From NCBI GenBank assembly GCA_030849805.1, contig JASANZ010001808.1, positions 1-16,869 of the forward strand: DNA of 16,869 bases. Direction: 5' to 3'. Position 1 is the first letter of the stretch. Each line of letters starts with the position of its first letter. This DNA comes from Sergeia podlipaevii. Taxonomy: Eukaryota > Euglenozoa > Kinetoplastea > Trypanosomatida > Trypanosomatidae. The translations under genes were made by a program, and so were the position numbers. The notes under the pieces are model-generated. The model saw only the letters and a program-made list of their open reading frames with translations. It was not told the DNA's origin and did no database searches. Below are positions 1 to 8,881 of this stretch, piece by piece.

Positions 1-399
1 GTCCACGTGTGCGGGGAGGAGGGGAAGGAGGGGGGGGGGCGAGTACGGATGTGTTATGATTTTTATGAGGCATTTAGTTCACACACACTCTCATTTTTTT
101 CTTCTTCTTCTTTTTTGGCAGTTATTTCACTAGCTCTTTGTGGTGCGCTCATACGTGTAATTTTTTTTTTTTTTAATGTATGAAGTCGATGTGTGTTTAT
201 GTGCGCGTGTACCGCTTATGGAGGTTTCTCTCTCGTGCAAAGGGTGAGTGAGGTGGCGCTTAGAAGAGGAAGAGGGACGAAAAAAAGGGAGGGAGGTGAC
301 ACTTGCTATCTTTTCCCCTCTCTCTTCTGCTTTGTACAGCAGCAGTTTTCATGCATGTTACATTTCATTAGTGGCTGCGTAGTGGAATACGCTGCTGAT

Positions 400-400
<1 letters not shown>

Positions 401-430
<30 letters not shown>

Positions 431-476
431 GAGAGAAAGATAAAGAAAGAAAGAAAGAGAGGGAAAAGGAGGGATA
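401..476. repeat. (CA)13 microsatellite followed by GA/GAAA purine tract
   Basis: Thirteen CA units lie at 401-426. A purine-rich stretch of GAGA and GAAA units follows to about 476. It is plain simple-sequence DNA in non-coding sequence. Confidence 0.95.
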
Positions 477-630
477 GAGATCAATATACGTATATGTGCA
501 TTAAAAAAGAAAATCTTTTGACCAAGTTTCTCTTTTTCCAATCTCCTTGTTTCCTTATTCCTAGTCTTTTCGCACCGGAGTTCTATTGCGCTAGGACGAC
601 ATAGCTGAGCAATTTGCTGCAAGGGATGAT

Positions 631-666
631 TATTTATTATTATTATTATTCCTTGTTGTTGTTGTT
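631..666. repeat. ATT and GTT trinucleotide repeats
   Basis: An imperfect ATT array at 631-650 is followed by a short GTT array up to about 666. It lies in spacer and has no coding frame. Confidence 0.85.
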
Positions 667-1319
667 TTTTGCTTTGCTTTATAGAACTATTCTATTCTCC
701 GCTTAATTGTTTTTTTTTCTTTCTGTTTTTCTCTTTTTGTGTGTGTGTGTGTGATGGAATTCTTGTTGTGGTTACTGCTTTATTGCGCTTGTTGTTTTGG
801 CATTCATGTATGCGCATATTGAATACAGCTTTCGTTGTATTTTGTTGCTTTCTTTATTTTTATTTTTTTAAGGGGGGGGGGTATGGAGGGAAGTGTGAGA
901 GTATATGTGAGATGGAGGGGAAGAGAGCTTATAACGGAAGCAGTGCACTGCGGCGTATATACATGTCCCTCACCCCCCTATATTGTAATGAAGGCAATGA
1001 TGGGATGGCAGGTTGCTCCACTTTACTTGTACGTTTGCTTGATATTTTCTTTTCATTTTTGGTGAGAGGGTTATTAAAATATGAAAGTTTGGAATTACCC
1101 GTAGTGAGGGAAAATACAAGAAGGAAGAAATAAAGGAACAGTAAAAAAATAAAGTGATGAACATTAACAACAGCGCATTCTTCTTTTTTTTTATTTATTT
1201 AATTATTATTATTTTCTATGTATATCAGTTTATAATGAGTTGCCTCATGTAATCTGTCTAGTATTGAAGCCCAGGGGGGGGGTGTTTGGGCAGGAAATAC
1301 TTTTGAATATCCTCCTTTT

Positions 1320-1363
1320 CAAACAAACAAACAAACTCAATAATATATATATATATATATATA
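1320..1363. repeat. AAAC repeat next to (AT)n microsatellite
   Basis: About four AAAC units at 1320-1335 are followed by an alternating AT run at 1343-1363, both in spacer. Confidence 0.9.
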
Positions 1364-1479
1364 TTCCTTTTCTTTTTATGCTGGTGAGTCAACGTATACA
1401 TTGTGATCACACGCTTTAGGAGCGCGCTTTTCACCCTGTAGAGAGGGTTCTCACGCTATCACAATGCCAGCAGATGAAC

Positions 1480-1483
<4 letters not shown>

Positions 1484-1521
<38 letters not shown>
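1484..1521. repeat. (TG)19 microsatellite
   Basis: Nineteen perfect TG units make this the longest dinucleotide run in the window. It lies about 490 bases upstream of the first gene. Runs of this kind can adopt Z-form DNA. TG-rich stretches also occur at trypanosome RNA polymerase II start regions, but nothing here proves that role. Confidence 0.95.
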
Positions 1522-1523
<2 letters not shown>

Positions 1524-1680
1524 ATGCTCTCTATGCTTACCATTTGTCTTCTGCTAGATGTATATAATTTCTCTTGCTTTTTTTTTCCTCTTTCGTTCAT
1601 TTTTTTCTTATATTAAATAACTTTGTATAATACCATGATATATAGCTGAGAGAACTGCAGAGATCATATTTTTGTTTTGT

Positions 1681-1822
1681 TTTCTGTTTCTCTCTTTTTC
1701 TTCTTTGAGGTGCTTTTCAGCGCCGAGTGTTTTTAGTATTATTATCTTTATCTTGATTTATCTGTTTCTTTTTCTGCATAGGATTCCTTACATACATTGA
1801 GACCTTTTGAACTTTCTTTTAG
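1681..1822 (+). promoter_or_regulatory. Candidate spliced-leader acceptor sites for the gene at 2013
   Basis: Three pyrimidine tracts each end in a nearby AG: a tract from 1681 with AG at 1719-1720, a tract from 1759 with AG at 1780-1781, and a short tract with AG at 1821-1822. No ATG occurs between 1720 and 2013, so any of the three would make ATG 2013 the first start codon of the mature mRNA. Which one is used cannot be told from the sequence. Confidence 0.5.
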
Positions 1823-2012
1823 GAGGGAAGTGTTGCCTGAAAAGAGAAGGACATTGGCGCAGTACTTCAAACTATATATATTATCTCTTTCTGTATAAAA
1901 GGGAGGAAGAGAGAGAGGGGTGTGTGTGTGCGAGTGACAGCAAACAATCTGAAAATACATAGCGCGACAGGAGTGAACTTTAGCACGGAGAGAGAGACAC
2001 ACACACACACAA

Positions 2013-4370
2013 ATGCAATACTACTACCCGCTGATGCACAGCGACAGCCTCAACACCTCCTCTGTCTCTACGCATCAACATCAGAGGCACACCATCGGCG
2101 GCGCGGGTTTAATGCCAGAAATTCCTCAGCCGCCGCAACACCACTTGTCAAGCAACAACCCACGAAGCTCCCCCAGACTCATCACTCCCCATGGTACGCC
2201 TTTCCGTCCAACTTCAGGATCGCTCGCCTCACCAGCCGGAAACAACAACAACAACAACAACAGCAATAGTTTACATACTGGCGGAATACCGTCCGCTATA
2301 CCCCCGGCCGTAGTACTAAACCCCTCTCCGTCTGGTATTGCTGCCGCCGGTGGTGGGAGTGCCGTTGGCGGGTCCCCGTCACGTGCGGCAGCGGCCATTG
2401 GAGGCTCTCCTGACTCGGCTTCTGCGGGCATCAACAACGAAAGCGTTAGCGAGGCACAGGTGGTGGCGCATGTGAACGCGTTGCTCAACTTTTGCTCTAT
2501 TGATAAAGGTGTGACGAGCATTCGACAGTGTACCTCCAGTCTCTTCGTGTTGCTTTACCAGCGGCTGTTTGACTGCACCATTCAAGGCATAGACCGCTCC
2601 CCCAACACGCAGGAAAAGAAGCGTCTCAACATGTCTCTCGTGTTAGACGAACTTGCGCGGCGACACTACAGCCTCAGCGGTATTTCAGCCGATGAAGCGG
2701 TGGCTCTCAACAAGTATCACATTAGCCGTGTGGTGATGGTGTTCGTGCTCATCGCCCAAGAGCAACAGGAGCACCAACTTCAGCTGCTTCTCCAACAACA
2801 ACAACAACAACAGCAACAGCAGCAGATATATGGAATGGGCATGACAGCCCCACCACCTGGTTACACCGTGGCGGAGGTGGCGCCTTCTTCTTCTCAGTCG
2901 CCAGTGGATGTCGGCAGCATCGGGGGAGGGGGAGGAGCGGTCGATCACCCTCGCGCCTACCCTGACGGTACTCAGCAGCAGCAGCAGCAACAGCAGGAGG
3001 GCCCTATGTATGCAATGGATAGCGACCCTACTGGGCTCAGTTACTATCATCACCAGCAGCAGCAGCAGCTGCAGCACCATCATGATATGACGACGCACTT
3101 GATGCAGCCTGGGATCATTGACGAGAGCGCCGGGGCAAACAATGCACACATCAACGGTGGGGAGTTTGCTGGACCTTACGAGGGTTATAATGACGAAGAG
3201 GACGAGGAGTATGGTGAAGAAGGCGGGTACTCGCAAGACGGCTCCTTCTACGTTGATAAGTCTGTCATTCCGACTGAAGTTTTGGTGCAAAACTGGTATA
3301 AAGGGATTGTGTCCCCTGAGCTCAGCGGCAACTCGACCCCGGCTCTGGCGCACACACCCCCTCCAGTGATGCATCTTAGCCCTGCGGCCGGTACGAAGGC
3401 CACGCCCGGTCGTCGCAGTGGTGGTGGTGGTGGTGGTGGTGGTGCTCTTGATCTTTCCGATATCCGCCAGCGGCACCAGCAGCTGAGCGATACGCTGGAT
3501 AAACGGCCAAGCTGGCACTCACAGGGCGGCGCGTCACACAACCGAGCGAGTGGCGGGTTGCGCATAGATGAGGAGGAGGGTGCGACAGCCAGCGAGAATG
3601 CAGCGCGTGTCCATCCAACTTCACAGCAGCAGCAGCAGCAGAGAGCTGGGAAAAGGCCGCCGTCTGCAGCTCAGCACGACACCTCAGCTTTTCAGAGGCC
3701 CTCACACACTGTGGTGCCTTTACATCCTCATCAGCAGCCGCACCAGACGCGTCTAAAGTCTTCTCGCCCACAAGGACGCTCTTCACAGCTCGGCAGCAGC
3801 AACCATCATCAACTTCATCGTGGGCAGCAACAGCCACAGAGGCATCGCCGTATGGGGTCCCCAGTTGTCATTGAGGAGGCCCCGCTCAGTCAAGAGGAAC
3901 TGCGCATGTTCGCCAGCCATCCTGGCCGTCTTATAGACAATCATGCCCGTGATCGAAAGATTGAGTGCTTGCGAGCAGCGAGACTGCTGGGCGACATGCA
4001 GTGTAGCATCCGTCGGCGAATGCGACGGCAGTACGACGAGTGCGTTGCACAGCGGCGGGAGGAGATGAAGGAGTCTCTGCAGGCTGCACGTCAGGAGAAG
4101 ATTGACCGCGCGCGTCGCATGAAGGAGGAGAACGCCAAGTACCGTGCGGCGTACATCACACTCATGGAATCTGCCACGAATGATGTCCGTGTGCCGCGGT
4201 ACATCATGTCACGTCACACGGCGCAGATGGCGGAGTACTACGCGGCTGCGTTACGGGAGAGCCGCAACATGTGCGACTACTTGGAGACGGAAACGGAGCG
4301 GCGCAATACGGTGGATCTGCTCAACTACGCACAGTCGACAACTGCCTGGCAGCAGCGCTTGGTGGCTTAG
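2013..4370 (+). CDS. CEP95/DUF5745-like centriolar or cytoskeletal protein with poly-Q/N/G tracts
   Basis: This 785-aa protein starts at the first ATG after the candidate trans-splice sites and ends at TAG. Residues 1-145 are low complexity, with a run of seven Asn at 77-83. Residues about 147-250 form a compact, non-repetitive helical domain. It contains VNALLNFC, then a Ser-Leu-Phe-Val-Leu-Leu-Tyr core, a QEKKRLNMSLVLDELARR segment and a closing hydrophobic helix. This order of motifs resembles the calponin-homology-like DUF5745 domain at the N-terminus of the human centrosomal protein CEP95. An 11-Gln run follows at 261-271, then further Gln/His runs, an acidic patch near 390-405 and a Gly run near 470. 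The last 155 residues are charged and strongly helical, with Arg/Glu-rich coiled coil, another CEP95-like trait. Length is close to CEP95 (about 820 aa). A basal-body or other microtubule-linked role is inferred. The gene is certain; the family assignment is moderate and rests on recall of the pattern, not on a search. Confidence 0.85.
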   Translation: MQYYYPLMHSDSLNTSSVSTHQHQRHTIGGAGLMPEIPQPPQHHLSSNNPRSSPRLITPHGTPFRPTSGSLASPAGNNNNNNNSNSLHTGGIPSAIPPAVVLNPSPSGIAAAGGGSAVGGSPSRAAAAIGGSPDSASAGINNESVSEAQVVAHVNALLNFCSIDKGVTSIRQCTSSLFVLLYQRLFDCTIQGIDRSPNTQEKKRLNMSLVLDELARRHYSLSGISADEAVALNKYHISRVVMVFVLIAQEQQEHQLQLLLQQQQQQQQQQQIYGMGMTAPPPGYTVAEVAPSSSQSPVDVGSIGGGGGAVDHPRAYPDGTQQQQQQQQEGPMYAMDSDPTGLSYYHHQQQQQLQHHHDMTTHLMQPGIIDESAGANNAHINGGEFAGPYEGYNDEEDEEYGEEGGYSQDGSFYVDKSVIPTEVLVQNWYKGIVSPELSGNSTPALAHTPPPVMHLSPAAGTKATPGRRSGGGGGGGGALDLSDIRQRHQQLSDTLDKRPSWHSQGGASHNRASGGLRIDEEEGATASENAARVHPTSQQQQQQRAGKRPPSAAQHDTSAFQRPSHTVVPLHPHQQPHQTRLKSSRPQGRSSQLGSSNHHQLHRGQQQPQRHRRMGSPVVIEEAPLSQEELRMFASHPGRLIDNHARDRKIECLRAARLLGDMQCSIRRRMRRQYDECVAQRREEMKESLQAARQEKIDRARRMKEENAKYRAAYITLMESATNDVRVPRYIMSRHTAQMAEYYAAALRESRNMCDYLETETERRNTVDLLNYAQSTTAWQQRLVA

Positions 4371-5128
4371 TTGCTATTTTACTTATTTTCTTTGATTGCT
4401 GTTATGATTATCAATACTACTATCTTTCACCTTCCCCCTCCCCCCTCTTTACAAATTTGTACCATCCCTTTCTTTTTTTATGATTGTATTATGTTTATTT
4501 TTACTTCTTTTTTTTTTGCCTGTACAACTGTTGTTTATTCAGCTTTATATATATAAAGACATTTCTTGTTGAATCTCGATGTTGCTCGCACAGCGCCCGT
4601 CAAGTGGTTCTCCCCCTTCTGGTATGCGGCTGAGCAGCGATGCGGTTCAATACAGCAAATGGCACTTCTACTGTTTTATTATTATTATATTATTTTGTTT
4701 GGGCTGCTTCTTCTCTTGTTCTTTCCTTTTATTTCTCTGGGGAAATGAGCTAAGGGAGGCTTTCAGTCGAAAAATAAATGAATAAAGAGGTCCGCCGCAA
4801 ACCGCTACTTCAAAAGGAAGAAAAAAAGCTTTGTTCAAGTGTTCTTTCTTCTGTTGCTTCCCTTTACCAAAAAAAAGCTTGCCTTTTCTGTTATCTTTAT
4901 TTTCCCATATATTTTTTTGTGACATGTTTGCATGTATGCATATATAGCCAAGTATACTTACTAATACTGTTGCTGCTGGTTTCTGCTGGTGGTACCTTTA
5001 TTAGTTCTGTTGTTATTGCCGAGTCACTCAAATAAGTTCACAGCTTTATCCTCAAATATTTACAGCTTTTTCTTTTTGTGTTTTTCTTTTTTATTTCTAT
5101 ATTTGAGCTCTAAACTCGCACGAATATT
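4371..5128. other. Intergenic spacer (3' UTR / 5' UTR)
   Basis: AT-rich sequence with T tracts and short TA runs. It contains no credible gene: the short open frames are poly-Phe/Leu/Tyr reads of T-rich DNA. It should hold the 3' end of the upstream mRNA and the splice signal of the next. Confidence 0.7.
5067..5107 (+). promoter_or_regulatory. Candidate spliced-leader acceptor for the mitochondrial TPR gene
   Basis: A long T/C-rich tract (about 5067-5105) leads to an AG at 5106-5107, the first AG after the tract. This would leave a short 5' UTR of about 21 bases before ATG 5129, with no intervening ATG. Confidence 0.6.
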
Positions 5129-6205
5129 ATGCGACGCACGCTTGTCTCCCTCACTGCTCAGTGGCGTCGTGCTGCGTGTCCGCTGCCTGTGCCCCTCAGT
5201 TACGTGTCCGTCTCCCCGCTCTCTGCAGCCCTTGTCTCATCGAGCGTGGCCCATCGTAGCGGTGCTGTTGCTACCGCGCTTGTGTGCGCGGGGCGAAGTG
5301 CTAGCACGGACCAGACGCAGACACCGCCACAGTCCGCTGTGAACGTAGAGGAGTTCACCCTGAACGATGAAGTGGTACGCAAGGACCTCGAGACGTTAGC
5401 CAAGTGGAACGCGCTGTCAGAAGCGATCGATGCTGCCCGTGAGCAGCACAACAGTCAGGGTATCCTTGATCAGGTGGCCAAGGGTCTGTCACTGCTTGAG
5501 AAGGTGGGTCCTAGCAATGCTCCTATCCAATGTGAGGCTCTGCTTTGCATGGAAGGTGCGCAGGCACACTGCAATCTGGCCCAGTACGACGAGGCGCTTG
5601 CTCTGGCGCAGCGTGCGCGCGACTTCCTGCTGGACTGCAAGGAGGAGCTACGCGACATGGCACAAATCGCAGAAGTGCGCCAGTACATGGGGTATGTTCT
5701 CTATCGGCAGGGGAAGGCAGATGTGGCGCATGCCATGTACACCGACGTGCTACGCTGGATTGATGTGGACGCCAAGACTGCGATGCCAATGCAAGCGGTG
5801 GCGGCTGTGAACCTACGGCGCTCCGTGGTGTCTGGCGTAGGGAAATGCACTGCGCTCCAGGCTCGTCAGCTCGCTGCCAAGGGTGAGGAGTCTGCTGCGG
5901 AGGCAAAGGAGAAGTATGGCAAGGCGCTTGATATTCTTATTGAGGGTCTCAACGCGCACATTGACGAGAACGACTTTCATCAAGTTAAGTCCACACTGGA
6001 GGCGATTCTTGAGTGCTTCGAGGGAGTGGGGGATGTTGAGCAGGCGGTCACGACATGTAGTAAGTACATTAGCTGGTGCAGCCGTCATGAGGACGAGGGC
6101 GGTATCGTGGAGGGTCGCAAGATGATGGAAGACTTGTGCGCACGCACTGGCGCAGAGAACCCTCTGACAAAAGAGACGGGGGCGGAAACGGAGAAGGCCA
6201 AGTAA
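5129..6205 (+). CDS. Mitochondrial TPR-like protein, probable trypanosomatid cytochrome c oxidase subunit IV
   Basis: This is a 358-aa protein. Residues 1 to about 65 are rich in Arg, Ala, Ser and Val, lack acidic residues and begin MRRTLVSL, typical of a mitochondrial targeting sequence. From about residue 70 the protein is all helical and soluble. It has TPR-like helix pairs (NLAQYDEALALAQRARDFLL; YVLYRQGKADVAHAMYTDVL), a conserved-looking WIDVDAKTAMPMQAVAAVN stretch, and a C-terminal CSKYISWCSRH segment. From memory, length, presequence and motif order fit the roughly 40-kDa trypanosomatid-specific subunit IV of respiratory complex IV (trCOIV), which has no evident relation to the usual eukaryotic COX4. 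If so, it acts in the inner mitochondrial membrane complex without a membrane segment of its own. The alternative is another mitochondrial TPR scaffold protein. It has no low-complexity tracts, unlike the flanking genes. The gene and its targeting are secure; the subunit identity is moderate. Confidence 0.8.
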   Translation: MRRTLVSLTAQWRRAACPLPVPLSYVSVSPLSAALVSSSVAHRSGAVATALVCAGRSASTDQTQTPPQSAVNVEEFTLNDEVVRKDLETLAKWNALSEAIDAAREQHNSQGILDQVAKGLSLLEKVGPSNAPIQCEALLCMEGAQAHCNLAQYDEALALAQRARDFLLDCKEELRDMAQIAEVRQYMGYVLYRQGKADVAHAMYTDVLRWIDVDAKTAMPMQAVAAVNLRRSVVSGVGKCTALQARQLAAKGEESAAEAKEKYGKALDILIEGLNAHIDENDFHQVKSTLEAILECFEGVGDVEQAVTTCSKYISWCSRHEDEGGIVEGRKMMEDLCARTGAENPLTKETGAETEKAK

Positions 6206-6504
6206 GTAAGTGGGCCCAGAGGTTTTTTTCTCTTTATTGGTTATTTACTGTTTAATATTTTTTTTTGTTTGACACGTAAAGAACGATCGCCACATATGAT
6301 AGTTGCGTGCAAAGACACTCACTCACTCACAGCCACTAGACGTAATCATGTTTTTTTTTTTTTTCAGAACAACGGAGGTTGATAGGGTAACTGTTTTTTT
6401 TTTTTATGTTCAACTCATGTAAGCTATTCCGTCTTTTGCTACTATTATATATCCTCTGACTAAACATACTTTACTTGTTTGTTTTTTCGCAATATTTTGA
6501 TGTT

Positions 6505-6533
6505 TTCTTTTTTTTCTTCTTCTTCTTCTTCAG
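6505..6533 (+). promoter_or_regulatory. Strong candidate spliced-leader acceptor for the gene at 6652
   Basis: An almost uninterrupted T and TTC tract of about 27 bases ends in CAG at 6531-6533. It is the best acceptor in this spacer and would give a 5' UTR of about 118 bases with no ATG before 6652. A second tract with AG at 6642-6643 sits only 8 bases before the ATG and could be an alternative. Confidence 0.6.
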
Positions 6534-6541
6534 GCACCAAA

Positions 6542-6559
6542 AGATAGATAGATAGATAG
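6542..6559. repeat. GATA tetranucleotide repeat
   Basis: Four and a half AGAT units lie in the presumed 5' UTR of the following gene. Confidence 0.9.
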
Positions 6560-6651
6560 TTAGACGTTTCTTTTTTTTTTCTGTTTGATTAGATTGTAGA
6601 TTATTATTATTTTGCAATTAGAACTTTTTTTTTCCTTTTTTAGAGCACAAT

Positions 6652-8184
6652 ATGCATCACCATACACAATCATCCCCCTCACACCAGCAGCAGCACCGCC
6701 TATTTCCTGTGGATGCTACCACCGATACTGCCGCTGCCATGTTTCCCTGGCCTGAAAGCACTGCTGCCCTCCCTTCTATTCCGCCCCCACCTATTTATGG
6801 CATCAGGGGCGATGGCAACGTAGAAGATTCTTACTTTGCGCACTATTATCATATGATCACCCCGAACATTTCATCATCAACAGCACCAGCAGCCTCGCGA
6901 CGTGCCGACTATTCCCCTTCTCACACACGCTGGCCAACCCCGCAGGACATACCTCTTCCGCATGCCTTTCCGCTTCCTCCTCGTCACTTGACTGAAGGCT
7001 CATCCTCTCTTTTATTGGATCAGAGCCGCCAGTCCTATCCACCTCCAATTCCAGAGTGGTGGGCGGCAGCTGCCACAGCCCAGCTGCCGTTGCCTCCTAT
7101 GCCTCCACAGCTGCCAGAATTTGGTGATAATGCCAGCAACCGCAGCGACCACAGCGGCTTTGCGCATAGCACAGTCGAGTGTCCGTACTGTCAGCAAGGG
7201 AGAGCTCAAGAGCACCATCAGCAGCAGTACATGCAGAGGGGTGAGGAGGACAGTGGCAGTGACTGTTCGTCGTGCCCTGCGTGCGCAGCAGAGCACTACC
7301 ATCGCGAAGAAGAAGAAGAAGCAAGGCTTCATACACGAAAAGCTATGCGCAACCAGCAGCCTCCTATACCTTTGTCATCATCGTCTGTGTCCAAGGCTCG
7401 CGCTAGCGCTACAGCAGGTAAACGGTTTACTTCTCATGACGCTTTGGGTGCCAATCAGGGGGAGGAAGGGGGCAGAGGTGGCGCGCGAGTGTCGTTTCAT
7501 TCTGCTGTATCCGCCCCCACGCCAATTAGTACGACTACAAAAAGAAAGCAGCAGCAGCAGCTACTGCTGGAGGCACGCCAAGCAGATGTGAAGGCCTCAG
7601 AGTTTCTGCAGGGCATCGAAGATCTCTACGCGCGTCTTAGGGCAAACTATGAGGAACTGTGCGCCAGCAAAGCGAATACGATGAACCCCAGCGCAAAGCC
7701 AGAGAAGTCTATGAGTGCGAAGGCGGCGCGAAAGGTGCGTAGCCAGGGATCAGTGCAAGAGAAGGGAACAGGATCTGCTAGAGCCATCTCTGCGAGTGTG
7801 TCAGGCACGACTAAGTCCTTCTTCCAGCCACCACAGCAAACATCATTAGAAAAACAGCAGCAGCAGGACCTTCATAAGCATAAGCAAGAAACTCCTCGGG
7901 TATCCTCGCCGCCATCACGCGCAGCACCTGCCTCGACTGCACTCGCCTTGTCAGGGCAGTCGCTCTCCCTTCGCAACGAACTGCTCGTGCTGGAGAGTCA
8001 GTGGCGCAGACTGGAGGAACTCAAGCAGGGCCACATCGCCACGGCAGATCCATCGACTCTTGCTTCGATGTCGAAGACAGATGTAAAGAGTGCAAATACA
8101 TCTCGTCACAAAGCAGCGGAATCGTTTTCTTCGCAGGATGTGATGCAACTCATCCACGAACGTAAAGCCGCAGTGGTGAAGTAG
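6652..8184 (+). CDS. Unrecognised protein with cysteine cluster and C-terminal coiled coils
   Basis: This 510-aa protein is not one I recognise. Residues 1-165 are Pro/His/Ser/Gln-rich and look disordered. Residues 177-211 hold a cysteine cluster: Cys177 and Cys180 in a CPYC, then Cys205, Cys208 and Cys211 in CSSCPAC, with His215 and His217 just after. That gives enough ligands for one zinc ion, though the 24-residue spacing matches no finger type I can name. An acidic run (Glu-rich, about 218-223) follows. Two helical, coiled-coil-like stretches lie near 305-345 and 440-465, separated by Ser/Lys/Gln-rich linkers, and the end is basic. There is no signal peptide or membrane helix. ATG 6652 is the first start after either candidate acceptor; an internal Met at residue 30 is possible but less likely. 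It may be a structural or scaffold protein, but no function can be assigned. Confidence 0.8.
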   Translation: MHHHTQSSPSHQQQHRLFPVDATTDTAAAMFPWPESTAALPSIPPPPIYGIRGDGNVEDSYFAHYYHMITPNISSSTAPAASRRADYSPSHTRWPTPQDIPLPHAFPLPPRHLTEGSSSLLLDQSRQSYPPPIPEWWAAAATAQLPLPPMPPQLPEFGDNASNRSDHSGFAHSTVECPYCQQGRAQEHHQQQYMQRGEEDSGSDCSSCPACAAEHYHREEEEEARLHTRKAMRNQQPPIPLSSSSVSKARASATAGKRFTSHDALGANQGEEGGRGGARVSFHSAVSAPTPISTTTKRKQQQQLLLEARQADVKASEFLQGIEDLYARLRANYEELCASKANTMNPSAKPEKSMSAKAARKVRSQGSVQEKGTGSARAISASVSGTTKSFFQPPQQTSLEKQQQQDLHKHKQETPRVSSPPSRAAPASTALALSGQSLSLRNELLVLESQWRRLEELKQGHIATADPSTLASMSKTDVKSANTSRHKAAESFSSQDVMQLIHERKAAVVK

Positions 8185-8844
8185 TGCCGTCTGGTAGCAG
8201 CAAGCAAAGCAATGAAGCAATATGCGGCATGTGTGTGTTGCCACGAAGATACGAAGAAGGAAACTTTATCTTGTTAGAGGAGCAGTAGAGGAAGGAGGGG
8301 AGAGTTGTTACTTTTCTATAAGCATTTTTGCATTTTTGTCACTCATCTGGAATGCTTCTCTTCTTTAAAAAAAAAAAAAAACGAAGACGAATCAATCTGA
8401 ATTGCCCTATCTAAAGATAAATTATTGATACATTCTTTTTTTTCTTCTATTTTTATTTTTTAAAAATGACGGTTATACCGAAGGAGTTGAACGTGCTTAT
8501 ATATAGCTCTTTTGCTTTTGTTTCCATCTCTATCCACTTTGCTCTTGCATCAAATATAAATATGCATAACACCACCACCACCACCACCTCTTATTTATAT
8601 GTTGGATGTGTAATGTCTATCTCTCCTCCCCCTTTCTCTCCCTCTCAATGAATGCAACGGAGTTGCTACCTGTTTGGTTTTCGCCTCTTCATTATTTTGT
8701 TTTATTTTTATCCTCTTCTTTTTTTGTGTGTGTGTGCCTAAGACAGAGAGCGACAAAAAAAAAAAAACTTGACTTTGACTCGTAACCTTTCAGCACGCCA
8801 GCACATTCAACATACAGCGTCCTTTGCATCTTTTTCATGGCAAG

Positions 8845-8846
<2 letters not shown>

Positions 8847-8876
<30 letters not shown>
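8847..8876. repeat. (AT)15 microsatellite
   Basis: Fifteen perfect AT units in the spacer between the cysteine-cluster gene and the amastin gene. Confidence 0.95.

Positions 8877-8881
<5 letters not shown>

Larger units (their letters stand above)
1..2012. other. Repeat-rich spacer upstream of the CEP95-like gene
   Basis: No convincing gene is visible here on either strand. The open frames present are short and made of repeat-derived residues (Cys-Val from TG repeats, Thr-His from CA repeats, Phe from T tracts). The stretch holds G runs (13-39, 872-881, 1274-1282), T tracts, a (CA)13, a (TG)19, an (AT)n and ATT/GTT repeats. Its right part, from about 1720 onward, is probably the 5' UTR of the gene at 2013, because several pyrimidine-tract/AG pairs occur there. 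The left part may be the 3' UTR of a gene outside the window. That division is inference. Confidence 0.6.
6206..6651. other. Intergenic spacer
   Basis: A short AT-rich spacer with several long T/C tracts, a GATA repeat and no gene. It carries at least three AG sites preceded by pyrimidine tracts (6366-6367, 6532-6533, 6642-6643). Confidence 0.75.

Noticed and set aside
193..1170. Short open frames on both strands in the left spacer
   Set aside because: They read microsatellites and T tracts as Cys-Val, His-Thr or Phe runs and show no codon bias or motif.
1320..1521. Repeat clusters considered as a CRISPR array or mobile-element end
   Set aside because: They are simple one- to four-base repeats without spacers, terminal inverted repeats, target duplications or transposase or reverse-transcriptase coding sequence.
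2685..3518. 277-codon open frame on the minus strand inside the CEP95-like gene
   Set aside because: It consists of Leu and Thr runs that are the reverse reading of CAG/CAA and GGT repeats. The + strand frame carries the folded domain and the coiled coil.
6198..6212. Sequence like a cis-splice donor (AAGTAAGTAAGT) overlapping the stop codon of the mitochondrial gene
   Set aside because: Cis-introns are extremely rare in trypanosomatids, the reading frame is complete without one, and no continuing coding exon is seen downstream.
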